Counted from the stretch's first letter, positions 42,787 to 51,685 are shown. The stretch: DNA of 64,000 nucleotides from Avichristensenella sp031550535 (GCA_031550535.1 JAVBOM010000002.1:183481-247480), one strand, 5' to 3'. Notes: generated by a model from the sequence alone, not told the origin. Made by a program: numbers and translations.

Positions 42787-43782
42787 ATGCAGGTGCGCGT
42801 CATGGAATCAAGGGATTTGGGCGCGGTGATCGCGCTGTGGAACCGCTGCGTTTCGGCCGGGGAGGTCGTGTACGCGCCGCTGACCGAAGCGTATTTTCAG
42901 CGCAAGTTTGTGCATGACCCTAACTACTCGCCCGCGTACTCGCTCGTCGCGGAGGCGGACGGGCAGGTCGTGGGCTTCATCAACGGCATAGCCAAGAAGG
43001 TATTCCTGCCCAAGGAAACGCACGAAAACACGCCCGGCTACATCACCTGCTTCTTTGTGGACAAGGACCACAGGCGGCAGGGGGTCGGCAAGGCGCTGCT
43101 GGACGCGCTGGCCCAGGCGTTTAAGAAGGACGGCAAGAAGCGCATCGCCTGCTCGGGCAGCAACCCGATCAACCTGGACTGGATCATCCCCGGCACGCCC
43201 GGGCATGACCACAACAACGCGCCCGGCATGGACGAGGCGTGCCTGGGCCACGATTTCCTGCTGAAGAACGGCTTCCAGGACAAGTACCGCGAGGTGGCCA
43301 TGTACCTGAACCTGAACGACTACAGGGTGACGGAAGGGTTCGAGGAGAAGCGCAAAAAGCTGGCGGACGAAGGCATCTACACGGGCCGCTACGACATGTC
43401 CCTCGGATACGACTACGACGAGATGTGCGACCGCGTGGGCAGCGAGTACTGGCGCAAGGTGCTGAAGGACGAAACCGCCAAGGCAAACCCCCGGCCGACC
43501 CTGGTGGCCACGCACGACCGGCACATCGTGGCTTTTACCGGCCCCGTGGACAAGCAGGAGAGCGGGCGCGGCTGGTTCAGCGGCATTTGCACGGACCCGC
43601 ACTATGAGCGGCGCGGCATCGCGACCGTGCTGTTTAACCTGCTGATGCAGGAGTTCATCGCCATCGGCGCGACATTCAGCACGCTGTTCACCGGCGACGA
43701 CAACCACGCCCAGCGCGTGTACGCCAACACCGGCTTTCGGATCGCCCGCCGGTTTGTCGTGATGGACAGGGCGATTGACTAA
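42787..43782 (+). CDS. GNAT-family acetyltransferase, two domains
   Basis: The 331-residue protein contains two GNAT folds. Acetyl-CoA loop motifs are visible in both: DKDHRRQGVGKALL (about residue 83) and DPHYERRGIATVLFN (about 275). It would acetylate a small molecule or protein; the substrate is unknown. AAGGAGG precedes ATG 42787, and a longer upstream frame has no ribosome site. It is the first gene after a consensus promoter and is followed 51 bp later by the importer 3 binding protein. This position suggests the substrate is related to the imported compound, for example an amino sugar. Confidence 0.88.
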   Translation: MQVRVMESRDLGAVIALWNRCVSAGEVVYAPLTEAYFQRKFVHDPNYSPAYSLVAEADGQVVGFINGIAKKVFLPKETHENTPGYITCFFVDKDHRRQGVGKALLDALAQAFKKDGKKRIACSGSNPINLDWIIPGTPGHDHNNAPGMDEACLGHDFLLKNGFQDKYREVAMYLNLNDYRVTEGFEEKRKKLADEGIYTGRYDMSLGYDYDEMCDRVGSEYWRKVLKDETAKANPRPTLVATHDRHIVAFTGPVDKQESGRGWFSGICTDPHYERRGIATVLFNLLMQEFIAIGATFSTLFTGDDNHAQRVYANTGFRIARRFVVMDRAID

Positions 43783-43833
43783 CGGCAGCAAGCCGCCCAG
43801 GCGGCTGCAAATATAAGAAAAGAGGAGCTATCA

Positions 43834-45423
43834 ATGATGCAGAGGAAATGGGCCACGCTGATCGCCGCGCTGCTGATCGCCGCGCTGGCGCTTCCGATGG
43901 GCGTGTTTGCGGAGGGGTACGACTCTCCTGACATTTCGTGGAAAAAGAATACCGACCCGGCGTCGTTCTCGCTGTTTTTCAACATGCAGTGGGCGCCGTT
44001 TGACGTGTGGGGCACGGACCACGTGTCCCAGCAGGTGACGAAGGACACGGGCATCTCGTTTGACACGACGAAGTCCCAGGACGCCAACCACATGGCGACG
44101 ATCATCGCCAGCGGCGAGCTGCCGGACGCGTTCTTTGTCTACGGCGCGGCCAACATGGACCTGCTGGAGAACTCCGAGACCTGCTACGCGTGGGACGAGC
44201 TGATCCCCGAGTACGCGCCGGAGTTCATGGACCTGATCGATCCGACCGAAATCGCGATGGCGACGAAGGACGACGGGCACTTCTACACCCTGTACACGCA
44301 CGTGCGCAACCAGGATTACTGGGACGATCCGACCGCCGGCGTCAGCTACGGCCAGACCGTGCTGAGCTTCCGCGATGACATCATGGCGGAGCTGGGCAAT
44401 CCCGCGATCGAGACGATGGACGATTTCTACAACGTCCTCGTCCAGGTCAAGGAAAAGTATCCGGACATGATTCCGTACATGCAGCAGAAGCTGAACGCGG
44501 ACGCGATCGCGTGGGCCTTCGGCATCGACTATGAGGGCAACAAGGGCATGGCCACCGTCGTGGACGGCGAGGCGCAGTACGTGTACGGCGTCCGCGAGCC
44601 GATCGAGGCGTACCTGAAGTTTGAAAACAAGCTGATGCGCGAGGGCTTGATGAGCCAGGAAGCGCTGTCGTATGAGTTTGAGCAGCTCAAGGGCGCCATC
44701 CTCGGCAGCGATGTGTTCTGCTACGCGGGCCAGGCGTTTGACGTGGACCAGATCAACCAGGCGCTGGCCGGAACCGAAAACGCACCCTACTACACCGCGG
44801 CGAAGCAGTACCCGACCGTGGACGGCGAGAACAAGTGCAGCCTGCTCTACGGTTCCGGCGGCTTCGCGGGCTTCTACATCACCAAGGCGTGCAAGGACCC
44901 GGGCCGGCTCATTCAGCTCATGGAGTACATGAAGAGCCCGTACGGCGACCAGCTCACGCAGTGGGGCGTTGAGGGCCAGGACTACGAGCTGGTCGAAGGC
45001 CAGCCGATCCAGAACGAAGCCATCAGTTGGAAAGAGCGCGGGGACAACGTGTGGTACTTCCAGGCGAGCTTTGAGGCCGAGAACCAGAAAGCCATCGCCA
45101 AGGCCGCCGTGGATCCCAAGTACGGCCAAGTCGCCGATCTGGTCATCGACTACAAGCCCTACTGGCACTACGATGTGGCGCTTGCGATGGTGAATAACGC
45201 GGAAGCGGGCAGCAAGCTGGGCGACATCAAGGCGACGATGGACGAGCTGAAGAAGTCGAGCTTCTCCGCCGCGATTGTGGCCGCGACCGAGGAAGAATGC
45301 CAGGCGACGATTGACAAGTACTTCGCCGAGCTGGACAAGGCGGGACTGGCGGAGTACAACAAGTACATCAACGACCAGTATCAGGAGATCGTAACGCGGC
45401 TGGCTGAGGACGCGGGCGCATAA
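43834..45423 (+). CDS. Sugar ABC importer 3, extracellular solute-binding protein
   Basis: This 529-residue secreted protein begins with a signal peptide (MMQRKWATLIAALLIAALAL, cleavage near VFA-EGY) with no lipobox. It resembles family-1/LipO-type binding proteins (MATIIASGELPDAFFVYG, DDFYNVLVQVKEKYPDM). AGGAGC lies upstream of the ATG. Here the binding protein precedes the permeases and is separated from them by two strong hairpins, an arrangement that usually gives more binding protein than permease. The cargo is unknown; association with a GNAT protein and a PIG-L/LmbE-type deacetylase hints at acetylated amino sugars. Confidence 0.9.
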   Translation: MMQRKWATLIAALLIAALALPMGVFAEGYDSPDISWKKNTDPASFSLFFNMQWAPFDVWGTDHVSQQVTKDTGISFDTTKSQDANHMATIIASGELPDAFFVYGAANMDLLENSETCYAWDELIPEYAPEFMDLIDPTEIAMATKDDGHFYTLYTHVRNQDYWDDPTAGVSYGQTVLSFRDDIMAELGNPAIETMDDFYNVLVQVKEKYPDMIPYMQQKLNADAIAWAFGIDYEGNKGMATVVDGEAQYVYGVREPIEAYLKFENKLMREGLMSQEALSYEFEQLKGAILGSDVFCYAGQAFDVDQINQALAGTENAPYYTAAKQYPTVDGENKCSLLYGSGGFAGFYITKACKDPGRLIQLMEYMKSPYGDQLTQWGVEGQDYELVEGQPIQNEAISWKERGDNVWYFQASFEAENQKAIAKAAVDPKYGQVADLVIDYKPYWHYDVALAMVNNAEAGSKLGDIKATMDELKKSSFSAAIVAATEEECQATIDKYFAELDKAGLAEYNKYINDQYQEIVTRLAEDAGA

Positions 45424-45447
45424 ACCCTAGCCAAACAGTTATCCTAT

Positions 45448-45506
45448 GAACTGCCGGGAGGAAATTCCCGGCAGTTCACGTCGTCAAAAGCTGAGTTTTT
45501 TGACGA
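45448..45506 (+). promoter_or_regulatory. Two hairpins between binding-protein and permease genes
   Basis: GAACTGCCGGGA/TCCCGGCAGTTC (12-bp perfect stem, 6-nt loop) is followed by TCGTCAAAA/TTTTGACGA. They may protect the upstream mRNA 3' end or partly terminate transcription. The second resembles the terminal hairpin of family-B repeats. Confidence 0.6.
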
Positions 45507-45526
45507 GCTGTGAGAGGAGGTGGACC

Positions 45527-46498
45527 ATGACCGTGTCATCCGGCGCGCGGGGAGACCGCTTTCGCAGGGGCGTGCGGCGGTTCCGCGCACAGGGCTTTTT
45601 GCAGGCGTTCGCGATCATGGGGTTTCTGTATCTGGTGGTGTTCAACTACCTGCCGATGTTCGGCCTGCAGATCGCGTTCCGCGATTATAAGCCGACCATG
45701 GGCATTGCCGGGTTCTTCAACGCCCCGGTCACGTCCGACGGCGGGTTCTATCATTTTCTGTCGTTCTTCAACAATCCGGATTTCGGCATTGTCATGCGCA
45801 ACACGCTGGCGCTCAGCTTTTTGAAGCTGCTTTTCTCGTTCCCGATTCCGATCATTTTCGCGCTGGCCCTGAACGAAATGCGCGGAACCAAAATGAAGCG
45901 CGTCATCCAGACGGTCAGCTACCTGCCGCACTTTATCTCCTGGGTTGTCGTGTACGGCCTGGCGTTCACGCTGCTGAACACGGCAAACGGCGTGGTCAAC
46001 GAAGTGCTGGTGAAGCTGGGCCACCCGAAGATGGAGTTTCTGACGAACGCGTCGTACTTCTGGCCCATGGCCGTCATCACGGACGTGTGGAAGGAGATGG
46101 GCTGGTGGTCCATCATCTTCCTGGCCGCCATGACGGGCATTGACCCCAGCCAATACGAGTCCGCGCGCGTGGACGGCGCGTCCAGGCTCCAGTGCATCTG
46201 GCACATCACGCTGCCGAACATCAAGGGCACGATGATGGTCGTGCTGATTCTCTCGATCGGGTCGCTGATGAGCGGCGGCATGGGCGGATCGAACTTTGAC
46301 CAGTCGTACCTGTTCGGCAACACGGTCAACTATTCGCGCTCGGTCACGCTGCCGTACCACATCTACATCATGGGCCTGACGAAGATGCGCTTCCCGTACG
46401 CGACGGCGGCCGGGCTGTTCCAGTCGGTCATCTCGCTCGTTCTGGTGCTTGGCAGCAACAAGCTCAGCTCGAAACTGACCGGCTACGGTTTCTTTTAG
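45527..46498 (+). CDS. Sugar ABC importer 3, LplB-type permease
   Basis: The 323-residue permease has six hydrophobic segments, the first being FAIMGFLYLVVFNYLPMFGL, and the coupling loop ESARVDGASRLQCIWHITLP near residue 210. AGGAGGT precedes ATG 45527; a longer frame upstream only reads through the intergenic hairpins. It belongs to the LplB/YteP group. The next permease gene starts 12 bp after its stop, so both are expressed together and assemble into one channel. Confidence 0.93.
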   Translation: MTVSSGARGDRFRRGVRRFRAQGFLQAFAIMGFLYLVVFNYLPMFGLQIAFRDYKPTMGIAGFFNAPVTSDGGFYHFLSFFNNPDFGIVMRNTLALSFLKLLFSFPIPIIFALALNEMRGTKMKRVIQTVSYLPHFISWVVVYGLAFTLLNTANGVVNEVLVKLGHPKMEFLTNASYFWPMAVITDVWKEMGWWSIIFLAAMTGIDPSQYESARVDGASRLQCIWHITLPNIKGTMMVVLILSIGSLMSGGMGGSNFDQSYLFGNTVNYSRSVTLPYHIYIMGLTKMRFPYATAAGLFQSVISLVLVLGSNKLSSKLTGYGFF

Positions 46499-46509
46499 GA
46501 GGGTTGCAC

Positions 46510-47409
46510 ATGGATAGTACGGCAAAGAAACCGAAGCGGACAGCCGAGGACCGGTTCATCAGCGTCGTCGTCGGGATCATCATGGGCATCGTGTTTTTGG
46601 TGACGGTGTACCCGTTCTGGTATTCGATCGTGCTGTCGTTCAACAACGGCACGGACGCGCTTCGGGGCGGCATTTACGTATGGCCGCGCACGTGGACGCT
46701 GGACAACTACAACGCCGTGTTCGGCATCAGCTATGTATACACGGCATTCCTCGTCACCATCGCGCGGACGGTGATCGGCACCATCACGGCGGTGACGTTC
46801 ACGGGGCTGTTCGCGTTCGCGTGCTCGCACGGACGGCTCATGTTCCGCAAGTTCTACATCACCGCGATGATCGTCGTGATGTACTTCTCCGGCGGGCTGA
46901 TCCCGTACTACGTGCTGCTACGCGTGCTGAAGTTGATGAACACGTTCTGGGTGTATATCATTCCGAACCTGTTCTCCGCGTTTAACGCGATCCTGATGAT
47001 TAACTTCTTCCGGGAGATTCCACCGTCCCTGGAGGAGGCGGCGCACCTGGATGGCGCGAACGACCTGACGATTTTCTTCCGGATCATCTTCCCGGTGTCG
47101 CTGCCGCTGTTCGCCACCATGGCGCTGTACACGGGCGTGGCGCACTGGAACGCGTGGAGCGACGCGGCGTTCTTCGTGACGGACAAGAACCTCAAAACGC
47201 TCGGCTACGTGCTCATCACGCTGATTCGGCAGACGGAATCGGCGGCGCAGACCGTGTTCGGCAAAATCAACCAGAGCGAGGTGACGTATACGTCGCTGAC
47301 GCTCCGGCCCGCCGCGATGGTCGTGTGCGTGGTGCCGATCGTGGTGATCTATCCGTTCCTGCAGAAGCACTTTGTCAAGGGCATCATGCTGGGCTCGGTG
47401 AAGGAATAA
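46510..47409 (+). CDS. Sugar ABC importer 3, YtcP-type permease
   Basis: This 299-residue inner-membrane permease completes importer 3. It has six membrane segments (first: VVVGIIMGIVFLVTVYPFWY), the loop EEAAHLDGANDLTIFFRIIFP and the ending YPFLQKHFVKGIMLGSVKE. ATG 46510 is preceded by AGGAGGG at 6 bp; a TTG two codons earlier is unlikely. The deacetylase gene follows 23 bp later in the same operon. No ATPase gene is nearby, so a shared MsmX-like ATPase from elsewhere is expected. Confidence 0.93.
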   Translation: MDSTAKKPKRTAEDRFISVVVGIIMGIVFLVTVYPFWYSIVLSFNNGTDALRGGIYVWPRTWTLDNYNAVFGISYVYTAFLVTIARTVIGTITAVTFTGLFAFACSHGRLMFRKFYITAMIVVMYFSGGLIPYYVLLRVLKLMNTFWVYIIPNLFSAFNAILMINFFREIPPSLEEAAHLDGANDLTIFFRIIFPVSLPLFATMALYTGVAHWNAWSDAAFFVTDKNLKTLGYVLITLIRQTESAAQTVFGKINQSEVTYTSLTLRPAAMVVCVVPIVVIYPFLQKHFVKGIMLGSVKE

Positions 47410-47432
47410 TGGATACGAGGAGAGTGGACAAC

Positions 47433-48137
47433 ATGGACAGCAAACAGAAAGTTATCATGGCCGTCGGCGCGCACACGGGCGACGCGCAGCTCACCTGCGG
47501 CATGCTGCTGGCGAAGCACGCGATGGCCGGCGACCGCGTCATCATTGTGGACCTGACCGCCGGCGAGCGCGGCACGCCCAAGGGCATGCAGGTGGCGGAC
47601 TTCCGGAGGCAGAACGTGGCGGGCGCGAAGGCGTTTGCCGAGGCGCTCGGCGGCGGGGAGAGCATCGTGTTTGACGTGCCGGACGGCGAGCTGTACCCGT
47701 CCAAGGAGATCGAGCTGAAGCTCGCCCAGATCATGCGCGAGAACAAGGTGAATAGCGTCTTGTACCACTGGAAGAACAGCCTGCACAAGGACCACATCGC
47801 CGCGCACACCATCACCAAGAACGCGATCTTCTTCGCCTCGCTGCCGACGTTTGACCACCCGCTGCCGCCCGCGCCCATCGCCAAGACGCTGATGGCTGAA
47901 AACTGGGAGGATGCGGAGGCATTCGCGCCGTATTTCTACTTTGACGTGAGCGAGGCGTTCCCGGTGTGGAAAAAAGCGATTGTGAACCTGTGGCTGGCGG
48001 AGAACTCGCCCAGCTTCAAATACCTGCGCTACTACGAGGCGCTGAGCGTCTGCCGGGGCGCGATGATCGGCGTGGAGCACGCGACGGCCTACGCGACGTT
48101 TGACTACGCCAAGCGGATCACGCTGGAGACGGTGTAA
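47433..48137 (+). CDS. PIG-L/LmbE-family deacetylase-like protein with altered active site
   Basis: The 234-residue protein resembles zinc-dependent N-acetylglucosaminyl deacetylases of the PIG-L/LmbE family. The N-terminal AHPDD motif reads AHTGDAQ (His14, Gly16, Asp17): the zinc ligands His and second Asp remain, but the first Asp, the usual general base, is Gly. The third ligand is probably in LHKDH near residue 113. It may be a divergent deacetylase clade or use another base. GAGGAGAG lies before ATG 47433. It ends the importer 3 operon and is followed by an intrinsic terminator. Its pairing with a GNAT protein suggests acetyl-sugar chemistry. Confidence 0.8.
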   Translation: MDSKQKVIMAVGAHTGDAQLTCGMLLAKHAMAGDRVIIVDLTAGERGTPKGMQVADFRRQNVAGAKAFAEALGGGESIVFDVPDGELYPSKEIELKLAQIMRENKVNSVLYHWKNSLHKDHIAAHTITKNAIFFASLPTFDHPLPPAPIAKTLMAENWEDAEAFAPYFYFDVSEAFPVWKKAIVNLWLAENSPSFKYLRYYEALSVCRGAMIGVEHATAYATFDYAKRITLETV

Positions 48138-48156
48138 GCGTACAGAGTTGAATGCA

Positions 48157-48190
48157 AACGAGCCGGGCCGCGAGGGTCCGGCTCGTTTTC
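48157..48190 (+). terminator. Intrinsic terminator of importer 3 operon
   Basis: ACGAGCCGG and CCGGCTCGT form a 9-bp stem followed by TTTT, 20 bp after the deacetylase stop. Confidence 0.85.
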
Positions 48191-48241
48191 CGTGATGGGG
48201 AGGGGTGAGCGGCCCCTCCCCGCGGGTCCGGCGCGGGAGCC

Positions 48242-49459
48242 CTACGGTTCTTTCACCTCCACCAGTTCCACCGTCGTTTCATATGCAAGGTCGGAGTCCC
48301 GCTGGTAAAATCCGCGCAGCGTCAGCGTCTTGGGAAAGGGCGCGCCGTGGCCGGTGTAGATGGTGCGATCGCGCTCCAAGGGCTGATCCCGTTCCACGCT
48401 CGTGGAGACGTATGAATAGAACAGTTGCAGGTACTCGCGCCCCAAATCGTCTGTGAGCCCGCGCAAATTATCCTTATACCCCGGCACGGTAACGAGCGTT
48501 GACGCGTCCGGTTCGTCCGGGATCCATTCAGAGTTGGACTCAAAGTACAGCGCGTAGGGGGTCACCGTGAACGTCGCGTCCGTGATCCGGAGCCGCCCCA
48601 CCGTGATGACAGGCTCCTTGGGCGCAAACACCTTCTTTTCCACCGGCGCGATGCGCACATCCACGCGGACGTCCGTGCGCTCCTGACGATCCCAGTCGAG
48701 AATGTCATAGCCCAGCGGCTTGCCATCATCCTCCGCTTCTTTTGTTCCCAGGACGGTGTTTGTGCCGATTGTGAACGCGATGGGCACCGAGTCCGCCGGC
48801 GTCTCCCGCCGCGTGACATCGTAGATCATCGTATGGATCGCGGTCTGCGGGTTCTCATAGTAGGATTCCAGGCCGATGAGGAAGGGCTGCGTGGGGTCAT
48901 ACGCGCCGTCCGCATTCTTTGTCATGATCGGCGAACTGCCGTAGACGAAGTGCCGGTCCTCCGGAAACGCGGACCAGTCCGGCACGTTCCGTTCCCGGCC
49001 GGTGGGCGGTGGGAACTCCCTTCCCTGCTCGTTGTGAAATAGTATGCTCTTGTCCTCCGTTAGCATCAGGACATCGTCCGGGTTCTTCGTTTTCATTTCC
49101 ACCGTCATGATCAGCATGATGCCGTCGCACACCGCGTCCCGCACCCGGACGGTCAGATCGGACAGCTCGCCGCCCGTCTGCGTGAAGCCCGTCTGCACGC
49201 TCTGCTGAACCGTTTCGTTCGTCTCCTGGCCCTTGAACAGGAATGTGAGCACGCCGTAATTGCCGATCGCCAGGGCCACGCCGACCAGCGCCAGCAGCAT
49301 CGCGGCAATGAGCACCGTGCCGCCCGCCAGTTTCTTTTTCACAGGTGTTTCCTCCTCAAAGCGCGATAGGGTCCGCCGCACCTCTTGGGTTTCGTCATCG
49401 GGCATCGATCCGTATGAAGCCCGGACACGGGCTTTGTTGTTCTTCAGCCATTGCTCCAC
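48242..49459 (-). CDS. Membrane-anchored anti-sigma-factor-like protein (module 1)
   Basis: This 405-residue protein has a short cytoplasmic N-terminus (residues 1-45), one membrane segment (about 46-66, GGTVLIAAMLLALVGVALAI) and a large external domain of beta character beginning LTVRVRDAVCDGIML. The layout matches DUF4179-type anti-sigma factors that hold an ECF sigma factor at the membrane and sense something outside. GTG 49459 lies 4 bp after the sigma gene stop, with AGGAGGTG inside the sigma gene end. It is paralogous to the protein at 59637-60812, which shares VRDAV-DG and the same arrangement. The signal is unknown. Confidence 0.82.
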   Translation of the reverse strand: MEQWLKNNKARVRASYGSMPDDETQEVRRTLSRFEEETPVKKKLAGGTVLIAAMLLALVGVALAIGNYGVLTFLFKGQETNETVQQSVQTGFTQTGGELSDLTVRVRDAVCDGIMLIMTVEMKTKNPDDVLMLTEDKSILFHNEQGREFPPPTGRERNVPDWSAFPEDRHFVYGSSPIMTKNADGAYDPTQPFLIGLESYYENPQTAIHTMIYDVTRRETPADSVPIAFTIGTNTVLGTKEAEDDGKPLGYDILDWDRQERTDVRVDVRIAPVEKKVFAPKEPVITVGRLRITDATFTVTPYALYFESNSEWIPDEPDASTLVTVPGYKDNLRGLTDDLGREYLQLFYSYVSTSVERDQPLERDRTIYTGHGAPFPKTLTLRGFYQRDSDLAYETTVELVEVKEP

Positions 49460-49463
49460 GGCC

Positions 49464-49922
49464 TCACACCTCCTCTCCGATGGCCATCCGCAGCAGCTCC
49501 CGCGCGCGGCTGAGCCGGGACTTGACCGTTCCGGCCGGAACGCCGAGCGAGCGGGCCACGTCTCCGATGGGCATGTCCTCGACATAGTGCAGCAAAACAG
49601 GCAGCCGCAGCTTGGGTGGCAACCCCTGGATCGCGTCGCGGAGGTCGCGGCCCGGCATTTCCTGCGGGGTATCCGGCACATCGGCCAGGGACACCCGCAT
49701 GCCCTTGCGCTGCACCGTGCGGCACTCGTTCACCAGAATGCGCAGAATCCAGGGCTTGAACGCGACCGCGTCGCGCAGGCGGTCCCGGTGCTGCCAGGCT
49801 TTCAGCAGACAGCTCTGGATCGCGTCGGCGCGGTCGGGCGAATAGCCCAGCAGCCCCACCGAGATTCTGTACATGGTGTCCCGGAGCGCAAGAGTCTCCG
49901 CCTCAAACTGCGCTTTCGTCAC
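49464..49922 (-). CDS. ECF-type RNA polymerase sigma factor (module 1)
   Basis: The 152-residue protein carries sigma region 2 (about residues 10-75: ADAIQSCLLKAWQHRDRLRD, FKPWILRILVNECR) and region 4 (about 95-150: LRLPVLLHYVEDMPIGDVARSLGVPAGTVKSRLSRARELL). It would direct RNA polymerase to stress or envelope genes when released by its anti-sigma partner encoded directly downstream. GTG 49922 has GAAAGGA upstream; a longer open frame runs back into a family-B repeat and lacks protein-like character. A near twin occurs at 60809-61291. Confidence 0.93.
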   Translation of the reverse strand: MTKAQFEAETLALRDTMYRISVGLLGYSPDRADAIQSCLLKAWQHRDRLRDAVAFKPWILRILVNECRTVQRKGMRVSLADVPDTPQEMPGRDLRDAIQGLPPKLRLPVLLHYVEDMPIGDVARSLGVPAGTVKSRLSRARELLRMAIGEEV

Positions 49923-49995
49923 GTCAGAACGTCCTTTCCGTTTGTCGGTAGCTACGTAATAAAGACGCGTGGCGGATGGGCGCGGTTCGGGGGGA

Positions 49996-50245
49996 GCGAT
50001 CAAAAACCGAGGTTTTTGATCGGTTGGAGGGACGGCCCTCAAAAACTGTGTTTTTGAGGGGGACGACGGGGAGGATTCGGCCTGAAAACGCTGCGGCGTT
50101 TTCCGGGCGGCCTCAGGTAAACGTACAGATTCCAGAGCCAGTCCTGCGGGACTGGTTCTGGAATCTGCGGCGCCCCGCCGCGCATGTCGCCGGGGCTGAT
50201 TGCATTTGGAGGGTCTCACGACCCTCCAAACCTCCCGGGCTATGG
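49996..50245 (-). repeat. Large multi-hairpin extragenic element, copy 3 (family B)
   Basis: On the minus strand: TTTGGAGGGTC/GACCCTCCAAA, CAATCAGCCCCGGCGACATG, GATTCCAGAACCAG/CTGGCTCTGGAATC around the invariant GTCCCGCAGGAC core, TGTACGTTTAC, GCCGCCCGGAAAACGC/GCGTTTTC, then CCCTCAAAAAC and GATCAAAAACC hairpins. It is strikingly collinear with copy 1 over its central 130 nt. No gene was seen in 49923-50263. Confidence 0.75.
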
Positions 50246-50263
50246 AATTGTCATGACTTGCCC

Positions 50264-51481
50264 CTAAAAATAATCCGAAAAGTACGGCCGCTGGCTCGGC
50301 AGAATGTTCTCCAGGATGGTCAGCGCCCGTTTGTCCGCCGCCATGCGCTGGATTTCGTGAAAATAACGGGGCGAGCGGAAGCTCATCATCAGCGCCGTGA
50401 ACGTCTGGATATCGAGCCTAACCACATGGCCCTTTCGCTCGCGCGTCACGGCGAGCTTGCCGTTTTTCTGCCATTGGAGGCTGAACGCGCCGTTGTTCCA
50501 TTCGGCCAAGGGGTCGGTCACCTCAAAGCAGATGCCGCCGGACTTCCTCGTGAACGGGTATTCCTTCAGGAACGCGGCGACATCCACCACGCGCGCCATG
50601 TAGTACGGTTCCAGCGTCTCGATGATCTGGCTGTCGTCCAGCAGGAACGCGATCGGGTCGTTCCGGTACAGGTTGCCGCTCACCACATCGATCATGGAGT
50701 GATGCGCGGAGATGAAGTTCCACAGGCCGTTGCGCGCCTCCTGGGAATGGTAGATCATGTCCTTGATGTTCAGCACGTCGTCGGCGATCCAATAGAGCAG
50801 GTAGCCGGTGGGAACCCCGCGCTTGTCGTAGTATACGGCGGCGATGCGCTCGTCCTCGTTTTCCCAGCGCCAGTACTCCTCCCAGTCCACCTTGTCGCGG
50901 TACATCGCGCCGTGGTTGTGCTCTGCGTACTCGTCGTAGACCGACAGGACGTCGGGGTGCGTCACCGGCAGGCGCTCCACATAGCCCGGCACGGGGACGG
51001 CCCTGGGGAGCTGCGTGTCCTTGACCGTGAACGTCAGGTGCTCGGAGATGATTTCCCAGCCCTTTCGGCGGTAATACGGGATGGAGTACGGATACAGATA
51101 CGAGATGAACTGCCCGTTCTCGCGCATGCGGCGCAAGGCGTCCGCAATCAGGTCCTTCATCAGACCCATGTTCGCGTATTCAGGGTACGTGCCCACGCCG
51201 GTGAGGCCGCCCATCTTGTACGCCTTGCCGTGGATATTGACATGGCACGGGTACACGGCGAGCTGGGAAACGAGCTTGTCGCCGTTGAACCAGCCGATCA
51301 CATCGCTGCGCTTGAGCACCGGACGCTTGGCGCGCACGATCTCGCCTTCTTTGTACCCGCTCTCTTGCAAGTCCCGGTTTGTGACCTGGAACACATAGCG
51401 AAGCAGGCTGTTGAACTCCTCCAGGTGTTCCAGCGTGACGGGCTTCAGCTCCAAATGGCTTCGTGACCGGTTGTCTTCCAT
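50264..51481 (-). CDS. Eis-like GNAT acetyltransferase
   Basis: The 405-residue protein resembles the Eis family (enhanced intracellular survival): an N-terminal GNAT domain with KMGGLTGVGTYPEYANMGLMKDL (acetyl-CoA loop, about residues 88-110) and YLYPYSIPYYRRKGWE, a second GNAT-like domain, and a C-terminal SCP2-like domain (about 300-405). Eis proteins acetylate aminoglycosides or other amines, and many bacterial homologues have unknown substrates. The length is typical. It has its own promoter and is read toward the family-B element and the ECF module. Confidence 0.88.
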   Translation of the reverse strand: MEDNRSRSHLELKPVTLEHLEEFNSLLRYVFQVTNRDLQESGYKEGEIVRAKRPVLKRSDVIGWFNGDKLVSQLAVYPCHVNIHGKAYKMGGLTGVGTYPEYANMGLMKDLIADALRRMRENGQFISYLYPYSIPYYRRKGWEIISEHLTFTVKDTQLPRAVPVPGYVERLPVTHPDVLSVYDEYAEHNHGAMYRDKVDWEEYWRWENEDERIAAVYYDKRGVPTGYLLYWIADDVLNIKDMIYHSQEARNGLWNFISAHHSMIDVVSGNLYRNDPIAFLLDDSQIIETLEPYYMARVVDVAAFLKEYPFTRKSGGICFEVTDPLAEWNNGAFSLQWQKNGKLAVTRERKGHVVRLDIQTFTALMMSFRSPRYFHEIQRMAADKRALTILENILPSQRPYFSDYF

Positions 51482-51522
51482 GGATGCTCCCTGATCCCTT
51501 CTTTGATGGCGGTGCTACCACC

Positions 51523-51551
51523 ATAATATACCCCGAATCGCGCGAAAGCAA
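51523..51551 (-). promoter_or_regulatory. Sigma-A-like promoter for the Eis-like gene
   Basis: Minus-strand TTGCTT (51551-51546), 17-bp spacer, TATTAT (51528-51523), 42 bp before the ATG. Confidence 0.7.
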
Positions 51552-51619
51552 CTTTTGTCACCGGCGGCGGTCCGCGCAAATGGATGCGGAACGGGCTGTG
51601 AAATATATGCGCATATCCA

Positions 51620-51648
51620 TTGTATAAGCGCGGCGGCGGTGGTATAGT
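51620..51648 (+). promoter_or_regulatory. Sigma-A-like promoter for the lactonase gene
   Basis: TTGTAT, 17-bp spacer, TATAGT, divergent from the Eis-like promoter. The leader of about 115 nt contains one family-A repeat. Confidence 0.65.
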
Positions 51649-51685
51649 ATGCGGTATATCATATGCAGTAACGTGACAAATAGAG

